From assembly GCA_016717265.1 (NCBI GenBank), contig JADKFX010000001.1, forward strand, positions 3,608,501-3,672,500: a stretch of DNA of 64,000 bases, written 5' to 3'. Source of the DNA: Saprospiraceae bacterium. Lineage in GTDB: Bacteria > Bacteroidota > Bacteroidia > Chitinophagales > Saprospiraceae. The notes under the pieces are model-generated. The model searched no databases and was not told where the DNA came from. It saw only the letters and a program-made list of their open reading frames with translations. Made by a program: the position numbers and the translations under genes. Shown piece after piece: positions 1-7,930 of the stretch; within the stretch, counting starts at the first letter, position 1, and each line of letters starts with the position of its first letter.

Positions 1-65
1 GCTACGAGTGTGAAAACACCCATTACAATGTAGACTCGTATTAAAAATTCTTTCCGCCTATCCAT
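1..65 (-). CDS. ftsI: Penicillin-binding protein / FtsI N-terminus (partial)
   Basis: Only the first 21 codons and part of the next are in the window; the gene runs off the left edge. The ATG at 65-63 shares one base with the ftsL stop (TAATG), which suggests translational coupling. The visible peptide begins MDRRKEFLIRVYIVMGVF: a short basic cytoplasmic tail followed by the start of a hydrophobic segment, as in Bacteroidota FtsI/PBP2-type transpeptidases. The catalytic domain is not visible, so the call rests mainly on its place after mraZ-rsmH-ftsL in a standard division cluster. FtsI would be the septal peptidoglycan transpeptidase. Confidence 0.7.
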   Translation of the reverse strand, partial: MDRRKEFLIRVYIVMGVFTLV

Positions 66-394
66 TAATTTTTTTGCCCTTGTTGTATCAAAACTTTAGG
101 AGCTTCCTCCTTTATTATTAATTCTTTTTCTGAAACTTTTTTTCCTACTTGTTCTTCCATTCCATTATAAATCATTCCAGATTTCATTGTCCAGTAATTC
201 CACTTCAAATGCGTGATTTCCTTTTCAATAATTTGCGTCTTGCGAATTCTATATTCTGAATACTGAACATTTCCAATATATACTAACATTAATGAAAACA
301 AAAAAACCAAATACATTTTATTCTTCCAGACAATCATAGCACTTACAGAAGAATACTTCTTGTTTTCATTCTTTGTATGTCTGCTATAATCCAT
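65..394 (-). CDS. ftsL: FtsL-like cell division protein
   Basis: A 109-residue single-pass membrane protein: a charged cytoplasmic N-terminus of about 25 residues, one hydrophobic segment at about residues 27-45, then a periplasmic stretch rich in charged residues that could form a coiled coil. Sequence conservation in FtsL is low, so the assignment comes from size, topology and position between rsmH (6 bp upstream) and ftsI (1-bp overlap downstream). FtsL works with FtsB/DivIC and FtsQ to recruit and activate the septal synthase FtsWI. The gene probably belongs to the mraZ operon. Confidence 0.75.
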   Translation of the reverse strand: MDYSRHTKNENKKYSSVSAMIVWKNKMYLVFLFSLMLVYIGNVQYSEYRIRKTQIIEKEITHLKWNYWTMKSGMIYNGMEEQVGKKVSEKELIIKEEAPKVLIQQGQKN

Positions 395-400
395 TCCTTT

Positions 401-1309
401 TTATTGTTTTACTCCAATTCGCATTTTCGCAGAACGCGCACGGGAGTTTAATATGAGTTCATTTTCATCTGGCAAAATTGCTTGTTTGTACAAAGATTTA
501 AAGGGTATCTCGGAATTCTGCATTCCTTCTAAATGAAGTTCTGGAGATCCTGTTTTAAACCATTGCTTCACTTTGCGGTCTTCTAGAGAATGATAACTAA
601 TTACAACCATTCGCCCACCAGTTTTCAGTAATTCCGAACCCTGTTTCAACAAATCCTGCAATGAATCAATTTCTCTATTGACTTCAATTCTAAAAGCTTG
701 AAACAATTGTGCAAGAAACTTTACTTTTTTACCGTAGGCAAACATTTCTGCCCAATTTGCAAATTCCTTACAAGAATTAAAAGATTTCTTATTTCGGTCT
801 TTCACTAATTGCTTTGCAATAATTCTTGCATTCGTTAATTCACCAAATGTTTTTATTAAAAATTCCAGTTGTTGCTCTGAATATTGCATCAATACATTTT
901 TTGCAGTTAATGTTTGATTCGTATTCATTCGCATATCTAAAGGCTTATCTGAAAATATAGAAAAACCCCGACTGGTTTCATCAATATGGTGCGATGACAA
1001 TCCTAAATCCGCAAGAATTCCATCCAATTTTTCAATTTTATAATATTCCATATACTTCTTTAAGTATCGGAAATCTGAAAAAATAATTTCAAATCGTTCA
1101 TCCTTCGGAATATGATTCAAAACATTTTGATCTTTATCAAATGCAAAAAGTTTTCCGTGATTGCTAATTTTTGATAAAATCTCTTTGCTATGTCCACCTC
1201 CTCCAAATGTCACATCTACATAAACTCCATTCGGATCTGTAATCAAATTTTCAACAGATGCTTTTAACAGCACTGGAATATGATGATACGTATTCAAATG
1301 CTCAGACAT
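401..1309 (-). CDS. rsmH: 16S rRNA (cytosine-1402-N4)-methyltransferase RsmH (MraW)
   Basis: RsmH transfers a methyl group from SAM to N4 of C1402 of 16S rRNA in the ribosomal P site. Visible family signatures are HIPVLL at the N-terminus, the SAM loop VDVTFGGGGHS, LADLGLSSHHID and the C-terminal ISYHSLEDRKVKQWF. An upstream in-frame ATG at 1345 exists, but the start at 1309 (MSEHLNTYHHIPVLL) fits the family's usual N-terminus and is preceded by the purine-rich GGACATAAAG. This gives 302 residues, normal for the family. The gene overlaps the 3' end of mraZ by 8 bp, so translation is probably coupled. Confidence 0.96.
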   Translation of the reverse strand: MSEHLNTYHHIPVLLKASVENLITDPNGVYVDVTFGGGGHSKEILSKISNHGKLFAFDKDQNVLNHIPKDERFEIIFSDFRYLKKYMEYYKIEKLDGILADLGLSSHHIDETSRGFSIFSDKPLDMRMNTNQTLTAKNVLMQYSEQQLEFLIKTFGELTNARIIAKQLVKDRNKKSFNSCKEFANWAEMFAYGKKVKFLAQLFQAFRIEVNREIDSLQDLLKQGSELLKTGGRMVVISYHSLEDRKVKQWFKTGSPELHLEGMQNSEIPFKSLYKQAILPDENELILNSRARSAKMRIGVKQ

Positions 1310-1751
1310 CTTTATGTCCAAAAACTTCTTCTGCAAGTAATCCAAAGTTTTCAGGCTCTTGTTCTACCATTAATAAATATTGCTCCTTAGACCACAATTC
1401 AACATGTTGATGATACGCAAGCAATACTACATCGTGAACAATTCCTGCGTGCTCCTGTAGCAATTTAGGAATCAAAATACGCCCGGAGGCATCTGAAACC
1501 AATTGCGTAGCACCTCTGTAGAAATACCTTACAAACTCTCTATTCTTTCTAATATATTGATTGAGTTGATTGACTTCCTTCGTCTTTTCTACCCAGACGG
1601 ATTCCGGGTAAAGGAGTAAACACTTCTCAAATCCTCGGTTAACCACGAGCTTTAATGCACCTTCGCCTAGTTGCGAGCTAAGACCAGAAGGCAGGCGAAG
1701 CCTGTTCTTGTCGTCTAATCTCACTTCGTACTCACCAGTTAGATTGTACAT
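1302..1751 (-). CDS. mraZ: Transcriptional regulator / cell-division protein MraZ
   Basis: MraZ is a small DNA-binding protein of the AbrB-like double-psi-barrel fold that controls its own division/cell-wall operon. Both diagnostic half-motifs are present: LDDKNRLRLP near residue 14 and SDASGRILIP near residue 90. The start at 1751 (MYNLTGEYEVRLDDKNR) matches the family; a longer reading frame back to 1781 would overlap the -7 box. It gives 149 residues, close to the usual 140-155. It heads the mraZ-rsmH-ftsL-ftsI operon, and three evenly spaced TGGNA boxes lie just upstream, as expected for autoregulation. Confidence 0.95.
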   Translation of the reverse strand: MYNLTGEYEVRLDDKNRLRLPSGLSSQLGEGALKLVVNRGFEKCLLLYPESVWVEKTKEVNQLNQYIRKNREFVRYFYRGATQLVSDASGRILIPKLLQEHAGIVHDVVLLAYHQHVELWSKEQYLLMVEQEPENFGLLAEEVFGHKDV

Positions 1752-1778
1752 TTTTTTGCTCAGTTGGTTTCCTTGGGA

Positions 1779-1786
1779 CAAATGTA
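1779..1786 (-). promoter_or_regulatory. -7 promoter box of the mraZ operon
   Basis: Reading TACATTTG on the minus strand, this matches the Bacteroidota -7 consensus TAnnTTTG. It lies 28 bp upstream of the mraZ ATG. No clear -33 TTTG is seen at standard spacing; the MraZ boxes occupy that area. Confidence 0.5.
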
Positions 1787-1795
1787 AATACTATT

Positions 1796-1820
1796 TCCAC
1801 ATTTTCCCACTTTTTGCCAC
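1796..1820 (-). promoter_or_regulatory. MraZ-binding repeat operator (three boxes, 10-bp period)
   Basis: On the minus strand the segment reads TGGCA-N5-TGGGA-N5-TGGAA, three TGGNA boxes with exact 10-bp periodicity (one DNA turn). The conserved CCAC on the plus strand is at 1797-1800, 1807-1810 and 1817-1820. MraZ of other bacteria is known to bind direct TGGGN repeats separated by 5 nt upstream of mraZ. Here the boxes sit directly upstream of the -7 element of mraZ, where a bound protein could block polymerase. Confidence 0.7.
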
Positions 1821-2360
1821 AAAAAAATTAATTTTTTTTTTAATATACATCAAGCTGATAATCAGCCAATAAGCCTACTTATTTCAAAATACTTGATTTT
1901 CAATGAGTTAGATAGAATATAATCATTATATATAGATTACTATGATAGTAGTTCTTATACATTAGTATTAATCAAATATATAATGTTTTTATTCCTTGCA
2001 CTCAATAAATATCAAAAAAACATATATATTATATCACAGGATGATCGGATTTCTTAGTAACGACAGCCTTGCTGTACTTAAATATCAGGTATTTTGAAAC
2101 CTGAAGGAGTCGCTTAATCAAAGAACGATGACCAGGCTTCAGAATCACTTTCCAATATTTCGCTGTCTACCAAAACAACAAATTGGAATTTCGTCCCAGA
2201 ATATGCTTGTGAATATTATCAACCAAGCCATTTATCCCCTATAATTTCAGAATCCCTTCATCAAATTTTAGAAACTCCCTAATCTAATAAAGAGAGAAAC
2301 ATCAAGGACTTATGACAAAAATGGCTAAATCCAAGTTCAATAGATTAAATCGGAAGTCTT
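1821..2360. other. Divergent intergenic region with no intact gene
   Basis: AT-rich spacer between the mraZ operon and sucA. The only structure found is a possible decayed minus-strand reading frame at about 2029-2235, interrupted by stops and listed separately. No tRNA, clear terminator or intact small ORF was found. Confidence 0.5.
2029..2235 (-). pseudogene. Possible decayed gene fragment
   Basis: One minus-strand frame can be read for about 67 codons with a single internal TAG; it includes INGLVDNIHKHILGRNS and, after the stop, KVILKPGHRSLIKRLL, and ends at TAA 2031-2029. Another TAG lies just upstream. The composition looks more protein-like than the flanking AT-rich DNA, but I do not recognise the family. 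It may be a relic of a mobile or duplicated gene, or chance. Confidence 0.2.
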
Positions 2361-2368
2361 TAACTTTG
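2361..2368 (+). promoter_or_regulatory. -7 promoter box of sucA
   Basis: TAACTTTG matches TAnnTTTG, 26 bp before the sucA ATG at 2395. No convincing -33 element. Confidence 0.45.
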
Positions 2369-2394
2369 CCTTCGCTTTGTTGTTATTTAATGCT

Positions 2395-5130
2395 ATGAAA
2401 GATTACTCCTTTATATATAATGCGAATCCTTCCTATTTAGAGGCTTTATACGCTAACTACCAAAAAGACCCAGGTTTAGTAGATCCAAGTTGGATAGATT
2501 TCTTTAAAGGTTATGATTTTGCGCAATCTTCAAGTAACGGAAATAAACTAAATCAAGCAGATTTAAATCACCAGGACTTAGCATTGGAATTTTCTGCTTT
2601 TCAACTTATCCAAGCATATCGTGCAAGAGCGCATTTACTTTCAGACACAAACCCTATTCGGAAAAGAAGGGATCGAATTGCAAAACTAGATCTTTCTGAT
2701 TTTCAAATTGCCCAAATAGATTTAAGCAGACCATTATCTGCGGGCAGTGAAATTGGTTTACCGAATGCAACTATGGAACAAATTGTTTCTAAGTTAAAGA
2801 AAATTTATTGTGGTAAAATAGGATTTGAATTTACACATATTGAATCTCATGAAAAGAGAGTATGGATTACTGAAAAAATTGAGTCCAGAATTTTAGATGA
2901 AGATTATGGATTGGAAATCGGTTCAAAAAAAAGAATTCTACATAAATTAAACGGATCTGTAATTTTTGAAAAATTCTTACATACAAAATATGTTGGGCAA
3001 AAGCGTTTTTCGCTGGAAGGAGGTGAAAGCACAATACCTGCTTTAGATGCAATTATTAATGTTGGTGCTAAACTCGGTGCAGAAGAGGTGATCCTTGGAA
3101 TGGCCCATCGTGGCAGATTAAATGTATTAGCAAATATTATTGGAAAAACATATGAGCAAATATTTAATGAATTTGAAGGTACCGCAATCCCTGACCTAAG
3201 TTTTGGTAGCGGGGATGTAAAATATCATTTAGGATTTGCCTCCCAAATAAAAACAATAGATGGCAAAGACATGCATTTAAAATTAGCGCCGAACCCCTCT
3301 CATTTGGAAGCAGTAGATCCTGTTGTGTGTGGTTTAGCCAGAGCAAAAGCAGATTTACTATATGATTCCAATTATACTAAAATATTACCCATTCTTATTC
3401 ATGGGGATTCTGCTATTGCTGGACAAGGTGTTGTTTACGAGACCCTTCAAATGTCGCAACTGGAGGGCTATTACACAGGTGGCACCATTCATTTTATAAT
3501 AAATAATCAAATTGGATTTACAACCGATTTTGAAGATGCTCGTTCCTCAACCTATTGTACTTCCGTAGCAAGTACTATTCAAGCACCCGTTTTACATGTA
3601 AATGGTGATGACCCTGAAGCGGTTGTGTATGCTGCCACATTCGCAACGGAATACCGCCAAAAATTTAATAGTGACATTTTTATAGATATGGTTTGCTATC
3701 GGCGTCATGGTCATAATGAAGGTGATGATCCGAAATTTACACAACCTGAAATGTATGAAATCATTAGTAAGCATCCGAATGTACGTGAATTGTATATTAA
3801 TGTATTAGAACGCAGAGGGGATGTTCAAGCGCAATTAGCAGAAGTAATGGAAAAAGAATTTTGGGATTTATTGCAAGAGCGTTTGAATCTTGTTAAAGAA
3901 AACCCACTTCCATATGCTTATCAAGAACCTGAACTTGCATGGAAAAGTTTAAAAAAATTTACAGTCGATGAAGATTTTGATTCAAGTCCTGATACCGGGA
4001 TCCCTGAAAATGAACTTAAACAATTATTAAAAAAACTCCTTACCATTCCTGAAAATTTCTCTGCACTTCCCAAAATAAAACGATTATTTAAATCATGGGA
4101 AGATTTAATAAAAACCCATTCAGCGGACTGGGCTTTAGCAGAGTTATTAGCGTATGCGAGTATCCTCACCGATGGAAAAAATGTAAGAATGAGTGGTCAG
4201 GATGTAAAACGGGGTACATTTTCACACCGCCATGCAGTCCTATTTGAAGAGAAAACCAACGCCTCTTATAACCGGCTTTCACAGCTGCATGAAACGCAAG
4301 GAAAATTCTTAATATACAATTCCTTGCTTTCTGAATTTGGTGTACTAGGTTTTGAATATGGCTATTCGCTAGCTTCTCCCAATCATCTCGTACTTTGGGA
4401 GGCTCAATTTGGTGATTTTTCAAATGGCGCTCAAGTTATCATTGATCAATTTATTTCAACTGCTCAAAGCAAATGGAACCGAATGAGTGGGATTGTATTA
4501 CTCTTGCCACATGGATATGATGGTCAAGGACCAGAACATTCTTCCGCAAGATTAGAACGCTTTTTGCAATCCTGCGCTGAGCGAAATATGGTGATTGCAA
4601 ATGTTAGCACGCCATCCAATTTTTTTCATTTAATCCGCAGACAACTTTCTCGCGATTTCAGAACACCCCTCATTGTTATGGCTCCAAAATCATTATTAAG
4701 ACATCCAAAATGTGTTTCTAATTTGTTTGAATTTTATCCTGGAAATCATTTTAAGGAACTTATTGAAGATCCGATTCTTGATCCTCACTTAATTACTGAA
4801 ATTATTTTTTGCAGTGGCCAGATTTATTATGATATAAAATTGAAACAAGAGCAAATTCAATCAAAAAATAAAGCAATAATAAGAATTGAACAATTATACC
4901 CATTCCCGACAAAACAAATTGAAAAAATGCTACTTAAATTTCCAAACGCTAAAACAAGCTGGGTTCAAGAAGAACCCTTAAATATGGGTGCTGCTAGTTT
5001 CATTAAACTCCATTGGAATTGGAATGCTATTCAAATAATTGCCAGACCAGCAAGTGCTTCAACTGCCGTTGGATTTAAGAAAATACATGACCGCCAACTT
5101 CAGGACATTCTAGAAACAGCTTTTAATTAA
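2395..5130 (+). CDS. sucA: 2-oxoglutarate dehydrogenase E1 component
   Basis: This is the thiamine-diphosphate-dependent E1 of the 2-oxoglutarate dehydrogenase complex: it decarboxylates 2-oxoglutarate in the TCA cycle and passes the succinyl group to the lipoyl arm of E2. Seen in order: an N-terminal E2-binding segment (NPSYLEALYANYQKDPGLVDPSW), GMAHRGRLNVLANI near residue 235, HGDSAIAGQGVVYE near 336, RRHGHNEGDDP near 438 and the transketolase-like GYDGQGPEHSSARLERFL near 705. The start at 2395 (MKDYSFIYNANPSYLEALY) fits homologues better than the in-frame TTG at 2377, and gives 911 residues, normal for the family. The E2 gene (sucB) is not adjacent. Confidence 0.96.
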   Translation: MKDYSFIYNANPSYLEALYANYQKDPGLVDPSWIDFFKGYDFAQSSSNGNKLNQADLNHQDLALEFSAFQLIQAYRARAHLLSDTNPIRKRRDRIAKLDLSDFQIAQIDLSRPLSAGSEIGLPNATMEQIVSKLKKIYCGKIGFEFTHIESHEKRVWITEKIESRILDEDYGLEIGSKKRILHKLNGSVIFEKFLHTKYVGQKRFSLEGGESTIPALDAIINVGAKLGAEEVILGMAHRGRLNVLANIIGKTYEQIFNEFEGTAIPDLSFGSGDVKYHLGFASQIKTIDGKDMHLKLAPNPSHLEAVDPVVCGLARAKADLLYDSNYTKILPILIHGDSAIAGQGVVYETLQMSQLEGYYTGGTIHFIINNQIGFTTDFEDARSSTYCTSVASTIQAPVLHVNGDDPEAVVYAATFATEYRQKFNSDIFIDMVCYRRHGHNEGDDPKFTQPEMYEIISKHPNVRELYINVLERRGDVQAQLAEVMEKEFWDLLQERLNLVKENPLPYAYQEPELAWKSLKKFTVDEDFDSSPDTGIPENELKQLLKKLLTIPENFSALPKIKRLFKSWEDLIKTHSADWALAELLAYASILTDGKNVRMSGQDVKRGTFSHRHAVLFEEKTNASYNRLSQLHETQGKFLIYNSLLSEFGVLGFEYGYSLASPNHLVLWEAQFGDFSNGAQVIIDQFISTAQSKWNRMSGIVLLLPHGYDGQGPEHSSARLERFLQSCAERNMVIANVSTPSNFFHLIRRQLSRDFRTPLIVMAPKSLLRHPKCVSNLFEFYPGNHFKELIEDPILDPHLITEIIFCSGQIYYDIKLKQEQIQSKNKAIIRIEQLYPFPTKQIEKMLLKFPNAKTSWVQEEPLNMGAASFIKLHWNWNAIQIIARPASASTAVGFKKIHDRQLQDILETAFN

Positions 5131-5137
5131 TATAAAA

Positions 5138-5851
5138 ATGGAATTATTTATTGGCCATAAAATCAATGTAAAGCAATTTTGTTTAACACAAGATGAATTT
5201 CACCATTGTATTCGGGTCACACGACATAAAATCGGGGATGCCATTCTCGTAACTGAATTTAATGGAATCATTTTTAATGCAAAAATTATACAAATAAATA
5301 TCCAGGAAGCAATATTAGAAATAAATGGGATCTTTCGGGAAGAAAATTTGCACACCACCAAAATCAGTATCGCTATTAGTCCGACACAACACATGGATCG
5401 CTTTGAATGGTTTATAGAAAAAGCAGTTGAAAATGGTGTTCATGAAATTATTCCGCTACATTGCAAACGAACTGAAAATATAAAAATTAAAACAGATCGA
5501 TTACTAAAGATTATCACAGCATCTGCTAAACAAACACTCCGTCCATGGATTCCCAGGATGCAAAGTCTATGCGCTTTTGAAAATCTTTTCAATACCTATG
5601 ATCTGCAGAGCCAAAAATTTATTGGGCATTGCCAGGATGGACTTGAAGGCTATTTAGGAAAGCTTTATTCGCCTGCTGCTAATGTTTTAATTTTAATTGG
5701 TCCAGCCGGAGATTTTACAACCGATGAAATTAAATTTGCAATTTCAAATAAATGCATTCCTGTATCTTTAGGAGACTATAGACTTCGCACAGAAACCGCC
5801 GGTTTAACGGCTTTACAAATTTTACAAACCATTCGACATCTTCAACTATGA
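5138..5851 (+). CDS. rsmE: 16S rRNA (uracil-1498-N3)-methyltransferase RsmE
   Basis: RsmE methylates U1498 of 16S rRNA using SAM and has the SPOUT (trefoil-knot) fold. The 237-residue protein shows the N-terminal PUA-like region (DEFHHCIRVTRHKIGD), the middle motif AISPTQHMDRFEWFIEKAVENG, and the knot signatures LILIGPAGDFTTDEI and SLGDYRLRTETAGLTALQIL. It starts 7 bp after sucA and overlaps the next gene by 4 bp (ATGA), so the three genes probably form one transcript. Confidence 0.94.
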   Translation: MELFIGHKINVKQFCLTQDEFHHCIRVTRHKIGDAILVTEFNGIIFNAKIIQINIQEAILEINGIFREENLHTTKISIAISPTQHMDRFEWFIEKAVENGVHEIIPLHCKRTENIKIKTDRLLKIITASAKQTLRPWIPRMQSLCAFENLFNTYDLQSQKFIGHCQDGLEGYLGKLYSPAANVLILIGPAGDFTTDEIKFAISNKCIPVSLGDYRLRTETAGLTALQILQTIRHLQL

Positions 5852-6510
5852 AATATTATTATTTACTAATTCTGACTCTTTCAACGATTCTATTTTCATT
5901 TATAGAACCAACAAGTTTACCTATGAAGCTGGCATTATTAAAATATAATGGCGGAGGTGATTGGTATGCGAATCCAACGTCATTATTAAATCTTGCCAAA
6001 TTTTGTAACAAAGAAATGCATACAAATTTTGATATTAACTATGCAACGGTTGAAGTGGGAAGTGCTGAACTATTTAATTACCCATTTATCCATATGACTG
6101 GGCATGGAAATGTTGTTTTTAGTGATTTTGAAGCCCAAAATTTAAGAACCTATTTATTAGCTGGTGGATTTTTACATATTGATGATAATTATGGTATGGA
6201 TCCTTTTGTCAGACCTAGTATGAAAAAAGTATTTCCAGAATTGGATTTCATTGAATTACCTTTTACGCATCCTATCTTTAAACAAAAATATAATTTCCCA
6301 AATGGCTTACCAAAAATTCATGAACATGATAAAAAGCCTGCTCAAGGATTTGGACTAATTTATCAAGGACGCCTCCTTTGTTTTTATAGTTTTGAATGCG
6401 ATCTTGGTGATGGATGGGAAGACCGTGAAGTACATAAAGATCCTGAAGAAACGAGAATGCAGGCCTTAAAAATGGGCGCTAATCTAATCTCCTATGTTTT
6501 TTTAAATTGA
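5848..6510 (+). CDS. DUF4159 domain protein, exported
   Basis: A 220-residue protein with an N-terminal hydrophobic segment (about residues 3-20) that could be a signal peptide or membrane anchor. The body matches the DUF4159 family: LALLKYNGGGDWYANPTSLLNL, the central THxTGHG-like segment FIHMTGHGNVVFSDFEAQNL, GGFLHIDDNYGMD and the C-terminal GDGWEDREVHKDPEETRMQALKMGAN. The family has a glutamine-amidotransferase-like fold in larger members; its biochemical role is unknown. The start overlaps the rsmE stop (ATGA), so it is translationally coupled to rsmE. Confidence 0.85.
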   Translation: MKYYYLLILTLSTILFSFIEPTSLPMKLALLKYNGGGDWYANPTSLLNLAKFCNKEMHTNFDINYATVEVGSAELFNYPFIHMTGHGNVVFSDFEAQNLRTYLLAGGFLHIDDNYGMDPFVRPSMKKVFPELDFIELPFTHPIFKQKYNFPNGLPKIHEHDKKPAQGFGLIYQGRLLCFYSFECDLGDGWEDREVHKDPEETRMQALKMGANLISYVFLN

Positions 6511-6560
6511 ATAAATAATATACGATAGTTTAAATTTGCAAACCTATTTTTCAATTTAAT

Positions 6561-7070
6561 TTAAAGATCATTTTTATTATCCTTTCGAATCGTAATCGTT
6601 TCAGCTGATAACAATTGCCATTTCGTATCTATCATTTGGTAGCATTGCACTAAATATAATCCAGGACTATTATACCGCATACTCATAGACGGGGATGTCA
6701 TTCTATGTTTGTTACCATTTCCAAAATCAATCATATAGATCTTGATTTCATCAAATTTTAAATTTGTAATTCGAGTTACATCGCCTACAAACATAGTACC
6801 TTGTACCAAGATATTTTCTTCTTGAAATTGATAGTTTACTTTTTGCAACTTTTCTTCTGCTTCTGAATTATTGGATGCATTCATTTCAAAGGTTGGTTGA
6901 ATATAGGATGCGTTATCATCCTTAATCGGATCTTGTATCGACTTTCCTAAAACAAGATAACTACCTGCTAAACCAATTATAGCAATCAATAATGCTAACA
7001 ACAAATCCTTAGATCGCTCCGTAAGAACTCCTTTCTTTAGATCTTTAAATGTTTGAACAGCTTGTTCCAT
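6561..7070 (-). CDS. Membrane-anchored protein with PKD-like C-terminus
   Basis: 169 residues: a cytoplasmic N-terminus (about 1-22), one membrane segment (about 23-43, LLLALLIAIIGLAGSYLVLG), an acidic linker, then an extracytoplasmic domain of about 90 residues. That domain has DFGNGNKHRMTSPSMSMRYNSPGLYLVQCY, resembling the W/DFGDG...Y..pGxYxV core of PKD domains, so a small PKD/Ig-like fold is likely. Function unknown. Monocistronic, convergent with the DUF4159 gene; a TAAATTTG -7 box lies 21 bp upstream. Confidence 0.7.
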   Translation of the reverse strand: MEQAVQTFKDLKKGVLTERSKDLLLALLIAIIGLAGSYLVLGKSIQDPIKDDNASYIQPTFEMNASNNSEAEEKLQKVNYQFQEENILVQGTMFVGDVTRITNLKFDEIKIYMIDFGNGNKHRMTSPSMSMRYNSPGLYLVQCYQMIDTKWQLLSAETITIRKDNKNDL

Positions 7071-7090
7071 GTCTTTCTTTTTGGATTCTG

Positions 7091-7098
7091 CAAATTTA
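7091..7098 (-). promoter_or_regulatory. -7 promoter box of the PKD-like membrane protein gene
   Basis: TAAATTTG on the minus strand, 21 bp before the ATG at 7070; matches TAnnTTTG. Confidence 0.4.
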
Positions 7099-7255
7099 AG
7101 ACAATAATATTAATATTTTACTTAATTATATGATTTACAATAATTTATAAATATCAATTTTAACTCATTTGTATTCAATATATTATACTATTTTGCAAAT
7201 TATATATACTTTTTACAAATGTTTATGAACTCGTCATGACAGTCCGATTTGTAAG

Positions 7256-7263
7256 TATCTTTG
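7256..7263 (+). promoter_or_regulatory. -7 promoter box of the DedA-symporter operon
   Basis: TATCTTTG, 18 bp before the DedA start codon; matches TAnnTTTG. Confidence 0.45.
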
Positions 7264-7281
7264 TCCGCTTAAATAGTATAA

Positions 7282-7929
7282 ATGGATTGGATTAATCAGA
7301 TTATAGATTTTATTTTACATATAGATAGTCATTTAATAGAGCTTGTAGAGAACTATGGTATTTATATATACATTATTTTATTTTTAATATTATTTTGTGA
7401 AACCGGATTAGTAATTGCGCCGTTTCTTCCGGGCGATTCCTTATTATTTGCGGCAGGAGCTCTTGCAACGAGTGGGAATATGAATCTTACATTATTATGT
7501 TTTATTTGTCTACTTGGAGCGATTCTGGGAAATCAATTAAATTTTACTATTGGAAAATATTTTGGTCCTAAAATTTTTGAAAAAGATCGCAAGTATATAA
7601 AGAAAGAATATCTTCACAAAACACAAGCATTTTATAATAAACATGGTGGGAAAGCTTTAATTATAGGAAGATATCTCCCATTTATCAGAACATTTGTTCC
7701 ATTTGTGGCAGGGATCGGTCAAATGGATTCCTATAAATTTACTTTTTATAATTTTTTAGGTGCCTTCTTATGGATAATTCCGGTAGTTGGTATTGGTTAC
7801 TTATTCGGAAATATTCCAGCTGTTAAAGAAAATTTTTCTATTGTTATTTTAGGAATTTTAATAGTAAGCATTTTGCCAATGATCATAGGTGTTTTTTCTG
7901 CTTGGTCACATTCGTCCAAATCAAAATAA
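7282..7929 (+). CDS. DedA family membrane protein
   Basis: A 215-residue polytopic inner-membrane protein with about five hydrophobic segments. The DedA/SNARE-associated signature is clear: ETGLVIAPFLPGDSLLFAAG near residue 40 and GRYLPFIRTFVPFVAGIGQM near residue 130, which contains the conserved arginines and prolines of the family. DedA proteins are linked to lipid flipping (undecaprenyl phosphate or phospholipid recycling), membrane-potential maintenance and envelope integrity; the substrate of this one cannot be told. Its stop is separated from the following symporter start by a single base, so the two are translationally coupled. Confidence 0.93.
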   Translation: MDWINQIIDFILHIDSHLIELVENYGIYIYIILFLILFCETGLVIAPFLPGDSLLFAAGALATSGNMNLTLLCFICLLGAILGNQLNFTIGKYFGPKIFEKDRKYIKKEYLHKTQAFYNKHGGKALIIGRYLPFIRTFVPFVAGIGQMDSYKFTFYNFLGAFLWIIPVVGIGYLFGNIPAVKENFSIVILGILIVSILPMIIGVFSAWSHSSKSK

Positions 7930-7930
7930 T

